Position numbers and translations under genes: made by a program. Below, piece after piece: positions 13,000 to 25,502 of a stretch of 64,000 nucleotides of DNA (position 1 is its first letter; each line of letters starts with the position of its first letter). The notes under the pieces are model-generated. The model made no database searches. It saw only the letters and a list, made by a program, of their open reading frames with translations, and was not told the origin of the DNA. The stretch covers positions 1 to 64,000 of the forward strand of contig JANSLP010000105.1 of assembly GCA_029298735.1 (NCBI GenBank), in the 5' to 3' direction. Origin of the DNA: Ophiostoma sp. CBS 140.51 (Eukaryota; Ascomycota; Sordariomycetes; Ophiostomatales; Ophiostomataceae).

Positions 13000-15900
13000 T
13001 GACTGTTACGTCGTCATACGTCCATCCTTCGCCCTTTTGTTCCTTTGACGGAGTCCATCTCGTGGCTGCGTGGAAACGAAACCGTATGCCCGCGCTAGAC
13101 TCTTTGAAAAGGAAATGACGGGCGCCAACCAACGTGGCGAGCAAAAAGGAACAAGGAACGAGCAAACGAAGAAAACGAAGAAAGGAACAAACAGAAGGCG
13201 CGAACGGGCGAGACTAACTTCGGAGGCAAGAAAAAGACCGTTTTCCCCAGGAAGGAAAGGAAATACGGAGATCGAAAGACCTGGGGTGATTCCGCGCCAG
13301 GGCTTCCTCCAAGACACCAACCAAAGCCCAATGTTGCCCTCAGAAACCGCTAAACCGCTTCGGGATAACTCACCCTGTCATGTGTCCCTAAAATTGGGGG
13401 AAGGCGCGCCGGGGTGAACAATGTGCAAAGAGAGAGCGAGAAAAAAAGGGACCTGCAAAACGGCAAAATAAAAGAACCCATAATAAAATAAGATGGAAAA
13501 TCGTTGCACCTTGACCTGGCCGGGGCCTTGCTCCTTTCCCCTTCCCACAATTGTTACCCCGGGGGGAAAGGGGAAAGGAAAGAACACGGCGCGCGGTGCT
13601 GGGCCCCAGCTTGTTCTGGGGCAGGCCCTGGGGCACTTTTTTGGGGGAGGGCTCCTTCACTGATTTTGTTCAGAAAAAAACGCCGCCAGGCCCGCCAAGG
13701 CGCATCCTTTTTGGAAGTTGCGCTCTCCCCACACCGGCGCCTGCGGGAGTCTACTTGCCTATCTCGCCTATGTACTTCCCCAAGATGGTCCTTTTCTTTT
13801 TGTTTCTTTTCTTCATGTTTTCATATGCATCTCAATTTTTGTTGGTCTTCTCCTGCCTTGCTGTCTTCCTTCCTTTGCCTCTCGCTGTCGGCTGCCCACA
13901 TTATTGGGTGTGCACTCCTTCCGCATCGTTCCTACCCCGTAAAATCCGTGGTCGTGGCACTAGTAGCTCTTGTCTCTCTTTCCTTGTGGCATTTTTAGTC
14001 TCGCGTTCTTTTCCTCCATAATTACAGCCTCCGTGCAGACCCAGTGCCCGCTCGCACTGTACGTATTCTTCCTTCTTTCCCAGTCTGGCAGTCGTGAAAG
14101 CAATAGCGACAGAGCCGGCGAAAAGAGAGTATTATTCTAATATTTTAGCAAGGCACAGCGCCGCTCGCCTTTTCTTCGGAAAGCTGTTGCGACGTCCCAA
14201 GTTTACTCTCGAGTCGCTCTGCTCGCCAAGGATAGGGACTGGAAAAGATACCGCAACGGTGAATGCCCAGTTGGCCGAGAACCCCGTAATGTGTCCCGTA
14301 TGTCCCGTACGCCGGCGTCTGCTATGAAATCCATGGCAATCTGCGAAATACAGCGCACTTCTGTCATTTCTGCACTTCTGCACCTTGGCCGGTTTCAAAA
14401 ACAAGTACGGAGTACTCCGTTACGACCTAAATCGAGCTGCAGAACGAGCTGCAGAAAGGCCAGACAGCACCCAGAATTTGAAATCCGATGGAACGTCCTG
14501 GTTTGGCTGCACTGCAGCTGTTGTGGGCGGCATGGGCCAGAGCTTCGCTGCAATGCTCCTTCCTGCTCTGCTTGTCTTGTGCATTTGCCTTTTGCTCCTT
14601 CCCTTCTCGCGCTCTTGCGTGTTCAAACCCTTGCATGACCCATGCAAAGTCGCATGCACGCAGCACGCCGCCAGCACGTAGCACCACAGAACCAGAGCAC
14701 AATCCCTCCAACCCACGCTCCACGCACCACCCATGCCTTTTCTTTCTTTTCTTTTTCTTTTGTCGTCTTTTGGGTCCCACACCTGCAAATAAAATAATTG
14801 TGGCCCCAGCTCGCAGCCCTGTTCGCTCACTGGCCAATTGGCCCACCTGTAGGTTAGGTTCGGCCAATGAGAGCACTTCTGTGTGAACTCCGTATGGGGA
14901 AAGTGGGCAAGGTCGAGGGAAAGAGGAAACGATGCTACACTTTTTCTCCCGCCGTTCTTTCCTTCTGTTCTGGTTGTTCTGTTGTTGATTCTTTCCTGTT
15001 TGCTCGTGCTGATGGAGCTTTCCTCAAATGAACAGGGACTCTGCAGTAGCGCGGGCGCTCTTTCTACGTTTGGTCTGTGTTGTGTTGCTTGCAGCCGTTC
15101 AACACTCGTAGCCTCCTCGGCTCTTGACAGAATGCTGTGCAAGAAGAATCGTCGTGTTCGTTCGCTCTCGGCATGCAGAGAAAGAAAGTCAGCTGCTGGA
15201 CAAACTCGGCCGAACTCAATCGCTTCTGACAAGTGCACTTGGGCCCAGAATGCCCAATTCTCCCAAATTATTAACGCCTGCCTCTCGTCATAGCAGCTGT
15301 CTCTTTCCTCGTTCGTCGAATGCCGCCTGGTCGTGCCTTCCGTTCCGTCGTTGGTCCTTGCCCAGCCATCAGTTCTTTCTGTCGTCCTTTCCTAAGCTCT
15401 CCCATTGCAGTTAGCAAAAGTCTGGAGAGATCGCACCTTGCTCCATTCATTTGAGTCAAGTCTCCAAAAGGTGGGCACACGAACCACATGAAATGCACGC
15501 ACCACATTCTGCATTCACACACACAGGCCACAGGCACACTGCAGCGCCCTTCTGCCCCTGGTTGCATCCAGGCGTGTGGGTGTGAGGGCATCCAGATAAT
15601 ACTTTACCAACGTGCTCCGTTCCTCGTTAGCGTCTACGAAAGAATGCCAACTGAAGCCCGCTGTTTATTCGAGCCAGGGGTTTCTTTCTTTCCTCTTTCC
15701 TCTTTTCCCGTTCGCTCTTCCTCCTGTCGCTCTTGCCAGCGCGAGGTTCTTCTCGGCTTAGGGGCGCTGGGGACCAAGTTGGGGAAGCTAACGGTGGGAA
15801 GAGTATGGGGGTGGAAAGAGGAAGGGGGCGTGTGGGACTCTGGAGAAATGTACGTACTGTGGCAGAAGTATGGAGTACATCTTACAGGGTTGCGTCGGCC

Positions 15901-16906
15901 GTTCAGCAGGCAAGAGAGGCAAGAGAGGCAAATCAGAGCGGTGCAAATGAAAGCTCAAAGCAGCAATTGCCTGTGTAGACGAGCGCCAACGACGGTCGCC
16001 CCTCCCCCAAATAACACAGTGTGGGGAAGCGCTGTAGCCACGGAGAGGTCACCGGTACAAGTGGCAGGCTAGACAGGAAAGAGGAAAAGGCAGAATTGGC
16101 ACCTGGGGACAACCCTAGTACCGTTCGAGACCAGAGCGAGAGCGCCAGAAAGGTACGAGTGCGCTGGGGGCGGATGCGTGGGCTAAGGTCAAACTACTAC
16201 AGTACGGAGTACCCTGGAGCGCCAGAATCTCTCGAGACCTTGTGGTCCTGCTGTTTTTTTTTTTTTTTTAATTGCCAGTCGTACCTGCCCCGGCTCGTCT
16301 CTTTCTTTTTCCTACCGTCCGTTTGTTCTTGCCTTCTTTTCCTTCCTTCCACTCTTCTTTTTCTCACCTTGCTTTTTGTTGACAACAGCATCGCCAGGGA
16401 ATTCTGTTTCCTTTGCATCTTCCTCTCTTTTATCTTCAAAGTTGTCTCCTCTGTCTTATCGCTTTTCATTAGCACGGAATTCCCACCACTCGACCAGTAT
16501 TACTACTCGAGTCATTCCGGCGCACCACAATTCGGAACGGCCTTCCCCCCTTCTTCTTACCCCAAAAACCGTCGATAACAGCGCAATCGAGCCTCATCGC
16601 ACGGCAAAACGACAAACATCCCCTGATCTATACAACTGATCACGACCGATTGCTCTCATTTTGGACTTTTTATTCGTTACCTGGAAACGAAGCTTTCGCT
16701 TACATTAACAATTGTGTGCGCGAAGCGCATTTTTTTCTACGCTGCAGTTTACTGGACTTTCACAACCTCTCGTTACAACCAGCCATCCGTCCTCTTCCAC
16801 CTCACCACACGCGGCCGCCTCTTCTTTCTTATAAAACCGTTACACCGGATTTTTCTTCTTCTTCCCTGTCCGATACGCATCCCTACTCACCCCCACAACC
16901 GGCACC
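13000..16906 (+). promoter_or_regulatory. Probable long promoter/leader of the C2H2 regulator
   Basis: This is the last ~3.9 kb before the start codon at 16907. It holds no credible gene; the minus-strand ORF at 14420-15238 is low complexity. Long CT-rich runs on the plus strand at about 13,790-13,880, 14,740-14,765 and 16,300-16,440, plus a T16 tract at 16254-16269, are what fungal core promoters and 5' leaders look like. Many short ATG-initiated frames would act as upstream ORFs if the leader starts far upstream. The perfect palindrome ACGGAGTACTCCGT lies at 14407-14420. Assignment to the downstream gene is inferred from position and orientation only. Confidence 0.45.
16254..16269. repeat. 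T16 homopolymer
   Basis: Sixteen consecutive T on the plus strand in the CT-rich leader of the C2H2 regulator. Confidence 0.95.
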
Positions 16907-19900
16907 ATGACGACCCTACTCGGACACGACGACTTGGGGCTTGATCTGTCCTTCAGCCCGCTTGGAAACGACCTGGCCCTCTCTCCATCTACGCCTCTGG
17001 ACGCTGTCCCAATAAACGACGATGCAGGTATGTAGCACTTCCCTCTCATTTAATGCTTACCAACCAATTTCTCCGTCGCTTGCTGCGTCTTGTTTTCACC
17101 CGTGCATGCATTTTCTCTTTCTAGGTCGACCGCAACCACAAACGAAGCCGTTCGTTACTGACTCCGGACCTCTACCAGGCCCAACGATCACAGTAAACAC
17201 CAAAGTCCCGGCAGCAGGTTCAGCATCGGCAACAGCACCAGGAGCTACGCCCACTACTGCCACAGCAGCACAGTTCCCAGCACCAAAGACAGACAAGCCG
17301 CGGCCGCATGTTTGCACGACATGCCAGCGGTCCTTTGCACGGCTGGAGCACTTAAAGCGCCATGAGCGGTCCCACACCAAGGAGAAGCCGTTTGAGTGTG
17401 ACCAGTGCACAAGATGTTTTGCTCGGCGAGATCTGCTCCTGCGGCACCAGCAGAAGCTGCACCAGGCTACCACCGCGCCCGCTCGTCCACGAAACCGGCG
17501 AGAGAGCACTACGGGAGTGGCACCTAGTCGCGCGCGGAAGAGCAGCATGGCGAGCACGAATGGTTCTGGCTCTGTAGCCGCCTCTCTCCTGAATGGTGCG
17601 AACAGTGTCAACGGCGGCGCAGCAAACAACCAGATGCGGCCCCGCGCCAACACCATCAGCCACCTGGACGCCTCAGCTGGAGCGATGCACTTTATGGGCG
17701 CAAGCGGACCTGCCAACGCCAGTATTGCACGAGGCATGCCGCCAGGTGTCCATTCTCGGCACCCCAGTCTCGCAGGCCTTCCGATGCACAATATGGAGCA
17801 GATCCCCATGCAGGCATCGGGTTTTGTTGGTGGTATGTCGTCGGCTATGGGCCACCGTGGGATGAGCCATGGTCTGCCAAGACTTGACACGCATGGCCTC
17901 AACAACCTGGATCTCTCGGGGGGCATGCGCACAGCACCGCTGAACAATACTACCATGTTCAACTCGGACTTTGATTTCGGCACGTCCTCGTATGGCCACA
18001 GCGCGTCCGGCACGACCATCAACCCCAGTGCCCTGCAGTACAGTGACTCTCCTCATTCAGCACACCTTGACCCGACAGCCATCTACGATCGTATGACTGG
18101 CTACAACGACATGCACCAGACTCGGGACAGCTTCAGCTGGCTGACTGGCCTGACCCACCCTAATGGCTTTTCCTCTGCTATTGACGAGAATGCTGTGGAT
18201 GGTTCCTCGCCGTCCGCCATTAGCACCGGCAGCCAGAGCGGCATCAGCGACGTGATGCTGGACGGCTCCAACCACCTCAACCTCAACGGCGCTCACGCAG
18301 TCACCATGGCACCACCAGTCTCTTCCGCTTCCCACACTCTGCCGGCCACAACTCTCTCCATGTGGTCGACGAACGGCAACATGGTCCACCAGCAGCTGAA
18401 CCAGAACAACTTCTCTATGGACTTTGGTGCTACAACCTCTTTCTCGGATCTCCTGAGCGGACTGCCTCTGTCTCCCAACGGACTCCACAATATCCACACG
18501 CCTATGACGGCAACAAGCACGGCCCCGCCGAACACCGATACCTACTTCTCCGCCACTCCTCCATCGTCTCTGACCGCTGCCAGCCCGTCGATGATGTCTG
18601 CTCTGAACAACGCTACTTTTACCCAGGCTTTGAGCCTCAACGGAGGCACGGCCCCGGAAACGCCCAATTCTATGAATGGCAGCAATAGTGTCAGCAGCAA
18701 CGGCCAGAACCACCGCCACCACCAGGCTTCGTTGAACACCAGCTCACCAGTGTCTACTATTACAGATGCAACAAGGCTGGCTATCGTAAACGCTCTCAAC
18801 TCAGCAGGATCCCAGACCTCCCCCTTTGGAATGCGCAAATACTCCTTTACCGGATCCGCTACCGCCCCAGGACTCGCAGCAACCCCCGACCAATCCGTCC
18901 CATCCACCCTGGATCTCCAGAAATACGTCGGTGCCTACCTCCGCTACTTCCAACCGCACTTTCCCTTCCTCCACGTTCCGACCATCTCCTTCGATATCCC
19001 TTCCAACGCCTCCTCTTCGTCCTCCCAGTACCACCGCGGCGGCTACGGCTCCAACACCGTCGGCGGCAGCGGCTGCCTGATCCTGTCCATGGCCGCCATC
19101 GGTGCTCTGTACGAACTCGAACACGACCAGTCTCGCCTGCTCTTCACGATGGCCAAGCGCATGATTCAGCTGTACCTCGACGAACGGCGCAAGGCTAATG
19201 TCCGCAAGGCCGACTTCCGGCGCACTCCTAACGGCGATGCCCAGATGCAGCAGAACGATGGCTCCTCCGATACGCCCGTGTGGCTTGTGCAGGCCATGCT
19301 TCTGAACGTGATTTACGGTCACAACGGCTCGGACAAGCGTGCTGGTGAGATCGCTGCAACTCATTGCGCTGCGCTCGTCAGCCTGGCACAGGGTGCCGAG
19401 CTCCTGCAGCCTACTCGCATTGAGCCCCTGGCCGATGACTTCGATCTTACTATGGGTGATGGAATTGAGCCGAGCAACATCTGGAACACTGACGATGGCT
19501 CCTCCACGGCGACCGCCAAGGCCATCAAGGAGGAGGCACAGTGGCTCCGGTGGAAGGCCATGGAGGAGCGCAAGCGGACACTGTACGCCATCTTTGTTTT
19601 CTCGAGCCTCCTGGTGTCATCCTACAACCACACGCCGGCCCTGACCAACTCTGAGATCATGCTTGACCTGCCCTGTGACGAGGAATTTTTCTCGGCCACG
19701 ACCTGCGCCGAGTTCATGGCCAAGGGCGGCATTGCGGCCGCCAACCACAACCGCATGACCTTCCACGAGGCACTGGGTGACCTTCTCCGCGCCAGCGAGA
19801 AGCAAATGCGCCGTTGCAGTGTGAACCCCGACGGCACCAGCGAATCTCAAGAGGAGCTTAAGCCTAGCACCTTTGGCTGCTTCATCCTGATCAATGCCCT

Positions 19901-21005
19901 GCACAACTACATCTGGGAGACGCGCCAACGCCATCACAACAAGGTGTGGACAAACGAGGAGACGGAGAAGATGCACCGCCATATCGAGCCTGCCCTGGAG
20001 GCCTGGCACCGCGCATGGACGAACAACAACGACCGCAACTCGAGCAACAATGTCGACTTAACCTATCTGTCATCAGCGTCGGGTATGGATCCAATCTCGG
20101 TGGACTCTGTCCCTCTGCTGGATCTGGCCTATGTGCGGCTCTTTGTCAATCTGGCACGCTCCAAGGAGAAGTTTTGGCAGCGCAACTGGGATGGCCTCGC
20201 TGAAGAGCTTTGCCACGGTCGCGAGATTGTTCAACACGCCGAGCAGTCACCTGCGTCGAACTCCGAGTCCGTCATGACCGACCCATCCTCCGACCTGTCT
20301 GGCCACGGATCGTCTGTTTTCATTGATTCCCCCGCGACGCAGCTTTCGGCCTCTCCTGGCTTTGCCACGGGCAAGTTGAACGGATCCGTCGGTCAGCTCG
20401 GTGGTCAGCAGCAACAGCAGCAGCAACAGTCTGAATCGACCCGGACAACCACTCGTCGCGAGAAGCACCTGCGCAAGGCGGCTCTGTACGCTGTCGAAGC
20501 TCTGTCGATGACGAACAAGGTCGGTTATACTCTGGCTGACTTTGCCAACCGCGAGCTGCCTCTTCAATCTGCACTGTGTGTTTTCGACTGTGCGCAGGTT
20601 CTGGCGGAGTGGGTCGCGACTCTTCAAGACCGTGTTGGCCGGTACCTCGGTGTCTTGGACCAGGACGTGGACCTTAACCAGGTGCCCGCGATCATGCTTC
20701 TTGAGGACGAGGACGGCAAGCTTCTTGCCAAGATCAAGGAGGTGCTGAATGCAGCAGAGATGACGATGAACATGGACATTGCCAACGGCACGGGCAACGC
20801 GGTTGCGGGCATTTCGACACGCATGGCCTCGCGCATGCAGATGGGCGAGCAGATTGGCTACGGTGCCAAGATCCTGAGTGTCACTGCATACACTCTTGGC
20901 AAGGCGTCCGTCTGGCCTGTCACCCATCTCATGGCCGAATGTCTCGAGAACCATGCCAGCCACATGCGCGCACGCGCCGAGAAGTCTGTTCTGGCATGCG
21001 ACTAA
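16907..21005 (+). CDS. C2H2 zinc-finger transcription factor with fungal-specific TF domain
   Basis: Predicted nuclear DNA-binding regulator of about 1333 residues in two exons, 16907-17027 and 17125-21005. The 97-base intron has donor GTATGT and acceptor CTAG and splits a Gly codon. The start is the ATG in CACCATGAC; the exon-1 peptide begins MTTLLGHDDLGL. Two tandem C2H2 fingers occupy residues ~102-153 (C-x2-C-x12-H-x3-H, TKEKPFEC linker, then C-x2-C...H-x4-H). A long Ser/Asn/Thr/Gly-rich stretch follows to ~600. From ~637 to beyond 960 the chain resembles the fungal_trans (PF04082) region. A Gln run lies near 1135. Two fingers plus fungal_trans recall the AmdX/Adr1/Klf1-like group; targets are not predictable. 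Alone after a 16.9-kb coding-free region, it may be heavily regulated. A Leu/Phe-rich N-terminus could be an activation segment. Confidence 0.93.
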
Positions 21006-21968
21006 ATGGAGACGATAACTACGACTACAATGCGCATTTCCAATCTACAGGGACGACTGCGAATCTTCTGAGAGTTTACTTTTACAGCCTTTTTTGCATC
21101 CACGACCTTTTTCACTCTTTGGTATATACTTTCACTCGATACCGGCGTTTCTTGTTCTTCTTCGTCCTCGGCCTATTTCATGACTTCGACTTTTTGAGCC
21201 ATGCTCTGTATCGGTCTTTTCAACAGCCGTTCATTGTTCCTTCTTTTTCTCACAAAGATCTACGGCCTTCTCTTGGAATATTTCCAACGATTCTCGACTC
21301 TACGAAAACTACCGGCCGTGGTCGTTGTTGTTTTCAATTATGTATTTGTTTATAACTGTTTCTGGGGGGTTCTTGATTTTTTTTCGGTTTGTTTTTACTC
21401 TTCTCTTTTTGGTTTATTTTGGAATTTTTTGTTGTAAAAATAAAATGGGCGACAGTGGGCAGGCCAGAATGGAAACCTGCTTGGGGCTTTGGGGCTGTGT
21501 TGGATGAAGACAAGATGAGGCAAAAATCAAGAGAAAAGAGTACTGGCTCGAAACAAACAAGAACCAGAGACCTTTTGTTTTTGCCTACTTGCGAATACCC
21601 TCCGTTACGATGGACGTGTTATATATTATATATCATTACGAATTCTAGAGTTAGAAACGATGCTTTTGAATTTAACATGTCAGTATGCCTTTTTGTGGTG
21701 ATCCATTGTGTGAGACGGGAGAACTTGGATGTAATTCGGAGACGAGGAGCGAAACGAGAGAACTCGCGCTACTGGTTTTAGCAGGTACAGGCGGTGACGG
21801 TGTGGGTAGCGACTGCCGATAAGAAACGCTGCGGGGATGCACCAGGCGCCTTCCAACCAAGTAAAGGAGTCTAGATCTCACATCTCCGCACTCGTCGTCT
21901 GTGCCTCTGTTTCTCCTCTTCACTTTGCAAGCAGACATATTCTACAATACAGGGCCACATACAACGAC
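21006..21968 (+). other. 3' flank of the C2H2 gene and promoter of the next regulator
   Basis: No gene seen. The T-rich half, about 21,060-21,440, with AAAAATAAAATG at ~21,436, looks like a 3' UTR and poly(A) region. The second half is presumably the promoter of the Zn2Cys6 gene starting at 21969. An in-frame upstream ATG at 21837 exists, but the finger-adjacent ATG is preferred. Confidence 0.55.
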
Positions 21969-23867
21969 ATGCCCGCACAACATCGACGCTCACGCGCGGG
22001 CTGCCACCGCTGTCGGCAGCAGCACAAGCGATGCGACCAGCACAAACCGGCGTGCGCGCGGTGCCAACAGGCCGGACTAGGCAGCGCATGCAGCTACGAA
22101 CTCAACATCAAATGGGGTGGACGGGCGTTTCCCAAAATGATGGGATCCTATGCCGGACGGGTGCAACGGCTGAGCAATGGCGACAATGCCGGCGCTATGG
22201 AGGGTAGTGGCGGGTTTGTCTACATTGCACAGCAGCCGCAGACCGCGCCGGCAGCACCAAGGCGGCCACGACAAGAAAGACAAGAACGGCCACGGACGCC
22301 AATCCAACAGCAACAGCCCCAGATATCATATTCTCCTGTGCCATTACCAGAGCCATTAGAAGAACCAGTTGAAGAGCCAATTGAAGAGCTCCCTCTTGAC
22401 GACCCAATCGAGACAATCTTCTCAGGTCCAGACGAGATTATGACAATATCACGAATGCAGCCTTCAGCATCGTCCTTGTTGTTTTCCACGGAATTTCCCA
22501 CCAGCATCGACATACCAGAGTTGTCACCTTACAACCTGTCACCTATGCACCGCTTCCTGTTCCACCACTACATGCACGAGACGATCCGACTTACTGCACC
22601 CAGCGACTACGCTCGCACGGAGATTTGCCGCCTCGTCGTACCCATGTCGTTCCGCCATCCATGTCTGTTGTATGCCGTCCTGGCTTTCGGTGCCCGACAC
22701 ATTCATTCGTTGGGTGGCTTTCCTGTCGGTGTGTCTGGCGACGGCTTGATTATGGAGCTCGAAGACGAGAGCATGAGGCATCTACGACAACAGCTCTCAG
22801 ACGGCCAGAGCCTCACGCAGCATGCATCGGTGGCACTGGCGACAACACGGACGCTGTGCCAATCACAAATCTTTGCCACTGACCACTCCTGGCGAACACA
22901 TCTGGAAGGCGCGCGGGCCATCTTACAAGCTGTCGGAGAAGCACAAAGAGAATCGCCGCCGACAACATCGTCGTCACCAGCATCCGAGCTAGACCTCTTT
23001 TTGGCCAGCTGGTACGACAATGTGGAGGCACAGGCAGCGTTGACGCCACTCGGCTTGCGACGCGGTCAGCTGGAAATGGCGAGCACACGACGGAACAGTG
23101 TCTTGCCACAGACGAACAAGAACGGCGAGGACGTGTACTTTGACGTCTTTGGTGGTGTAGCGTCGGACGTGCCTGACCTGTTCCGGGAAGTGGGCGCTCT
23201 CGTGATGGAGAAACGGCGGTCGATGAAGAGGGAACAACGAAGGATCCAGATCGTTGACGACGACGATGATGAAGACGACGACGAAGAAGAAGAAGAAGAA
23301 GAAGAAGAAAACGACTCTATCTTGTCTGCCGATGACATTGCCCGCGAGGCTGACGCTCTTGTTCAGGCCATCCATGCCCGACTTCAACGTGATGCCGTCG
23401 GCAATACTCTGCGCCGCCTTCAGGGAGACGATCGTGTAGCCCGCTCTCTGCCCCGCGACACGATGCACGACTACGCTTTGAGCAACGCCGGGTTCCTGCA
23501 CACAGCCTTACTCTACATTCACGGCGCCGTCCAGGATCTGCCGCCGACGGCACCTTGTATCCAACACTCTGTCCAGCAGATTCTGTGGGCCTCGGACAAC
23601 ATGCAATCCACATCGGCACCTTTGTCGCCAAGAGTGCTAATGGCAACGCCACTCTTTTCCGCCGGACTTTGGGCACTGCCTGATGCCCAAGTAGCAGTCC
23701 AACAATCGTTTGCCGCTATGGGGACATGGATGCGGACGCCCCACAACCGACGGTCGGCCGCACTGCTAGCACACGTGTGGAGCAAGACGGCAGCCAGTCC
23801 AGAGGTATACCACGATGTTCTGACATACTTGGAGGAGATGGAAAACTCCGAGTTTTTGCCCTACTGA
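21969..23867 (+). CDS. Zn2Cys6 transcription factor, fungal TF domain 2 type
   Basis: Predicted nuclear regulator of 632 residues with no intron. The Zn2Cys6 cluster sits at the extreme N-terminus with Cys12, 15, 22, 29, 32 and 41 (C-x2-C-x6-C-x6-C-x2-C-x8-C), flanked by basic residues. I chose the ATG giving MPAQHRRSRAGC, because binuclear clusters of this class usually start within ~10-20 residues of the N-terminus; an upstream in-frame ATG would add 44 residues. The region beginning LSPYNLSPMHRFLFHHY resembles fungal-specific TF domain 2 (PF11951), common in regulators beside pathway genes. An acidic Asp/Glu run of about 20 residues lies near 475-495. It converges with the P450 gene (108 bases between stops). 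A pathway-specific role is inferred from position. Confidence 0.92.
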   Translation: MPAQHRRSRAGCHRCRQQHKRCDQHKPACARCQQAGLGSACSYELNIKWGGRAFPKMMGSYAGRVQRLSNGDNAGAMEGSGGFVYIAQQPQTAPAAPRRPRQERQERPRTPIQQQQPQISYSPVPLPEPLEEPVEEPIEELPLDDPIETIFSGPDEIMTISRMQPSASSLLFSTEFPTSIDIPELSPYNLSPMHRFLFHHYMHETIRLTAPSDYARTEICRLVVPMSFRHPCLLYAVLAFGARHIHSLGGFPVGVSGDGLIMELEDESMRHLRQQLSDGQSLTQHASVALATTRTLCQSQIFATDHSWRTHLEGARAILQAVGEAQRESPPTTSSSPASELDLFLASWYDNVEAQAALTPLGLRRGQLEMASTRRNSVLPQTNKNGEDVYFDVFGGVASDVPDLFREVGALVMEKRRSMKREQRRIQIVDDDDDEDDDEEEEEEEEENDSILSADDIAREADALVQAIHARLQRDAVGNTLRRLQGDDRVARSLPRDTMHDYALSNAGFLHTALLYIHGAVQDLPPTAPCIQHSVQQILWASDNMQSTSAPLSPRVLMATPLFSAGLWALPDAQVAVQQSFAAMGTWMRTPHNRRSAALLAHVWSKTAASPEVYHDVLTYLEEMENSEFLPY

Positions 23868-23975
23868 GGAGCAAAGAAACAGAATATGATTGATGATAAA
23901 ATGACAATATATACCACGATATTATTTATTTGCAATATACACGTTTTATTTACATTTTTGTTCACCCTTATTTGC

Positions 23976-25502
23976 TTACACGACCTCCTTGGTTGCCTCC
24001 CGTGGAATAAACTTGAGCAGACACGACTGGTCCTTGGGCCGCGAGGAAATGATCTGGTCGGACATGGACATGTCTGCGGGTGGCTTGCCATCCTTGGCCT
24101 CGGCCAACACGGTCTGAAACTGGCTGTAGACATCCCGCAGCAGCAGCTTCATCTCAGCCATAGCCAAGTGGCGGCCGAGACAACCACGTCCACCGTTGGA
24201 AAAGGCAAAGAAACGGCGGTTCATCTCGGCGTCGACTTCTGCCGTAGTGCCCAACCAGCGATCCGGATTGAAAGTGTCTGGCTGGGGGAAGACGGTCTCA
24301 TCAAAACGGTGCATAGTGTACGGCTGGCAACTGACAATCGTCCCCTCAGGCAGCCAGGTACCGTCGACCTCGCGACCGCCAGCGGGCACGTACCGCGGCA
24401 GACTCATGGGGATGGATGGGAACATGCGAAGGCCCTCTTTGAGGACGGCCTGCAGGTAAGGCAGGCTATCATAAGAAGTGGGCGAGCTGTCCTTGAGCTC
24501 GTGGTAGAGACGCTCCTGCATTGCTTGGCACTCGGGCAGAGACAGCTGCCACATCAGCCAGCAGAGAACATCACCCGTCGTCTCGATGCCGGCAGCCATG
24601 TGGTCCATGCACTCGGCGGCCATTTGCATGCGCGTGAGCTTGAGGGCAGGGTCCTGCATGCGGGCCAGCAAGGTAAAGTTGGCAGCGGGCGCACTCTCAA
24701 TCTTGAGGTCACCCTCGCCCATGCGGTTGTCGTCCGCTGCCGCCAACGAAGCATCTACGGCATCGAGGACAATCTGTTTGGCCCGTGGGATGGACCGCTG
24801 CGGCGGCAGAAGTCCCAGAGCATCGGCCACCTTTTCCAAGGGCCGGTTGTAGTACTCCAGCAGCCGCCGCACCAAACTGTTGTCAAACGACACCTCGCGC
24901 ATAATGGCCTCGTCGGCAGCGTCCCGCAAAGCGTTGCTACCGTGGGGGTGGAACAGGTGGTGCGTCACGCCGTCAAAGGCATAGCTATGCAGGGCAATGT
25001 AGGTGTCCAGCACCTGACTAGGCGCACTGGTAGCCAACTGCGTGAAGCGGGTGGCCCGCTCTCTGATGCCGTGCAAAGCCTCCTCCTTGACGACGTTCGA
25101 GTTGGCATACCGGTCCGCCAGGATACGCCGCCGCCGGCTGTGCGTCTGCTTGTCCAGCGTCGAGAACATGGTGGGCGTCCCGTACTGCCGGAACAGGTGG
25201 TAAAACTCCGTCTTGTCGTAGCCGCTGCCGTTGCTCATGTAGATTTCCTTGAGGGCAGGCAGCGACGCGAAAGCGACCTCGTTGGGCGCGAGACGGACGA
25301 CGCTGCCATACTGCTGGTGCAATGCGTGCACATAGGCGGTGCGCTGGCCACGAAACTCGTGGTACTTGAGCGGGAGAGAGGTCAGCAGGTTGAGACGCGG
25401 TCCCGGGACCGAGGCGTCTTTCGATACAAGACGACGCACGTATGTGATGAGGGTGGCGATGATCACGGCGCTGAGCAGCAGGGGGATGGAAAGGAGGGCC
25501 AT
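23976..25502 (-). CDS. Cytochrome P450 monooxygenase
   Basis: Class II microsomal P450 of 508 residues, single exon. It is expected to oxidise a small hydrophobic substrate with electrons from NADPH-P450 reductase, anchored in the ER. The N-terminus (MALLSIPLLLSAVIIATLI) is a membrane anchor. The I-helix AGIETT motif is near 305-310, the ExxR motif (EGLR) near 356, a PERF-like FNPDRW precedes the haem loop, and the haem-ligand motif FSNGGRGCLG places Cys at about 441. All core motifs look intact and the length is normal. It is divergent from the MFS gene across 1.35 kb and convergent with a Zn2Cys6 gene, as in secondary-metabolite or detoxification loci. The substrate cannot be deduced. Confidence 0.96.
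   Translation of the reverse strand: MALLSIPLLLSAVIIATLITYVRRLVSKDASVPGPRLNLLTSLPLKYHEFRGQRTAYVHALHQQYGSVVRLAPNEVAFASLPALKEIYMSNGSGYDKTEFYHLFRQYGTPTMFSTLDKQTHSRRRRILADRYANSNVVKEEALHGIRERATRFTQLATSAPSQVLDTYIALHSYAFDGVTHHLFHPHGSNALRDAADEAIMREVSFDNSLVRRLLEYYNRPLEKVADALGLLPPQRSIPRAKQIVLDAVDASLAAADDNRMGEGDLKIESAPAANFTLLARMQDPALKLTRMQMAAECMDHMAAGIETTGDVLCWLMWQLSLPECQAMQERLYHELKDSSPTSYDSLPYLQAVLKEGLRMFPSIPMSLPRYVPAGGREVDGTWLPEGTIVSCQPYTMHRFDETVFPQPDTFNPDRWLGTTAEVDAEMNRRFFAFSNGGRGCLGRHLAMAEMKLLLRDVYSQFQTVLAEAKDGKPPADMSMSDQIISSRPKDQSCLLKFIPREATKEVV

Noticed and set aside
14420..15238. 272-codon ORF on the minus strand
   Set aside because: No recognisable domain; His/Arg/Ser-rich and overlapped by several frames of similar quality. 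It lies in the probable leader of the C2H2 gene.
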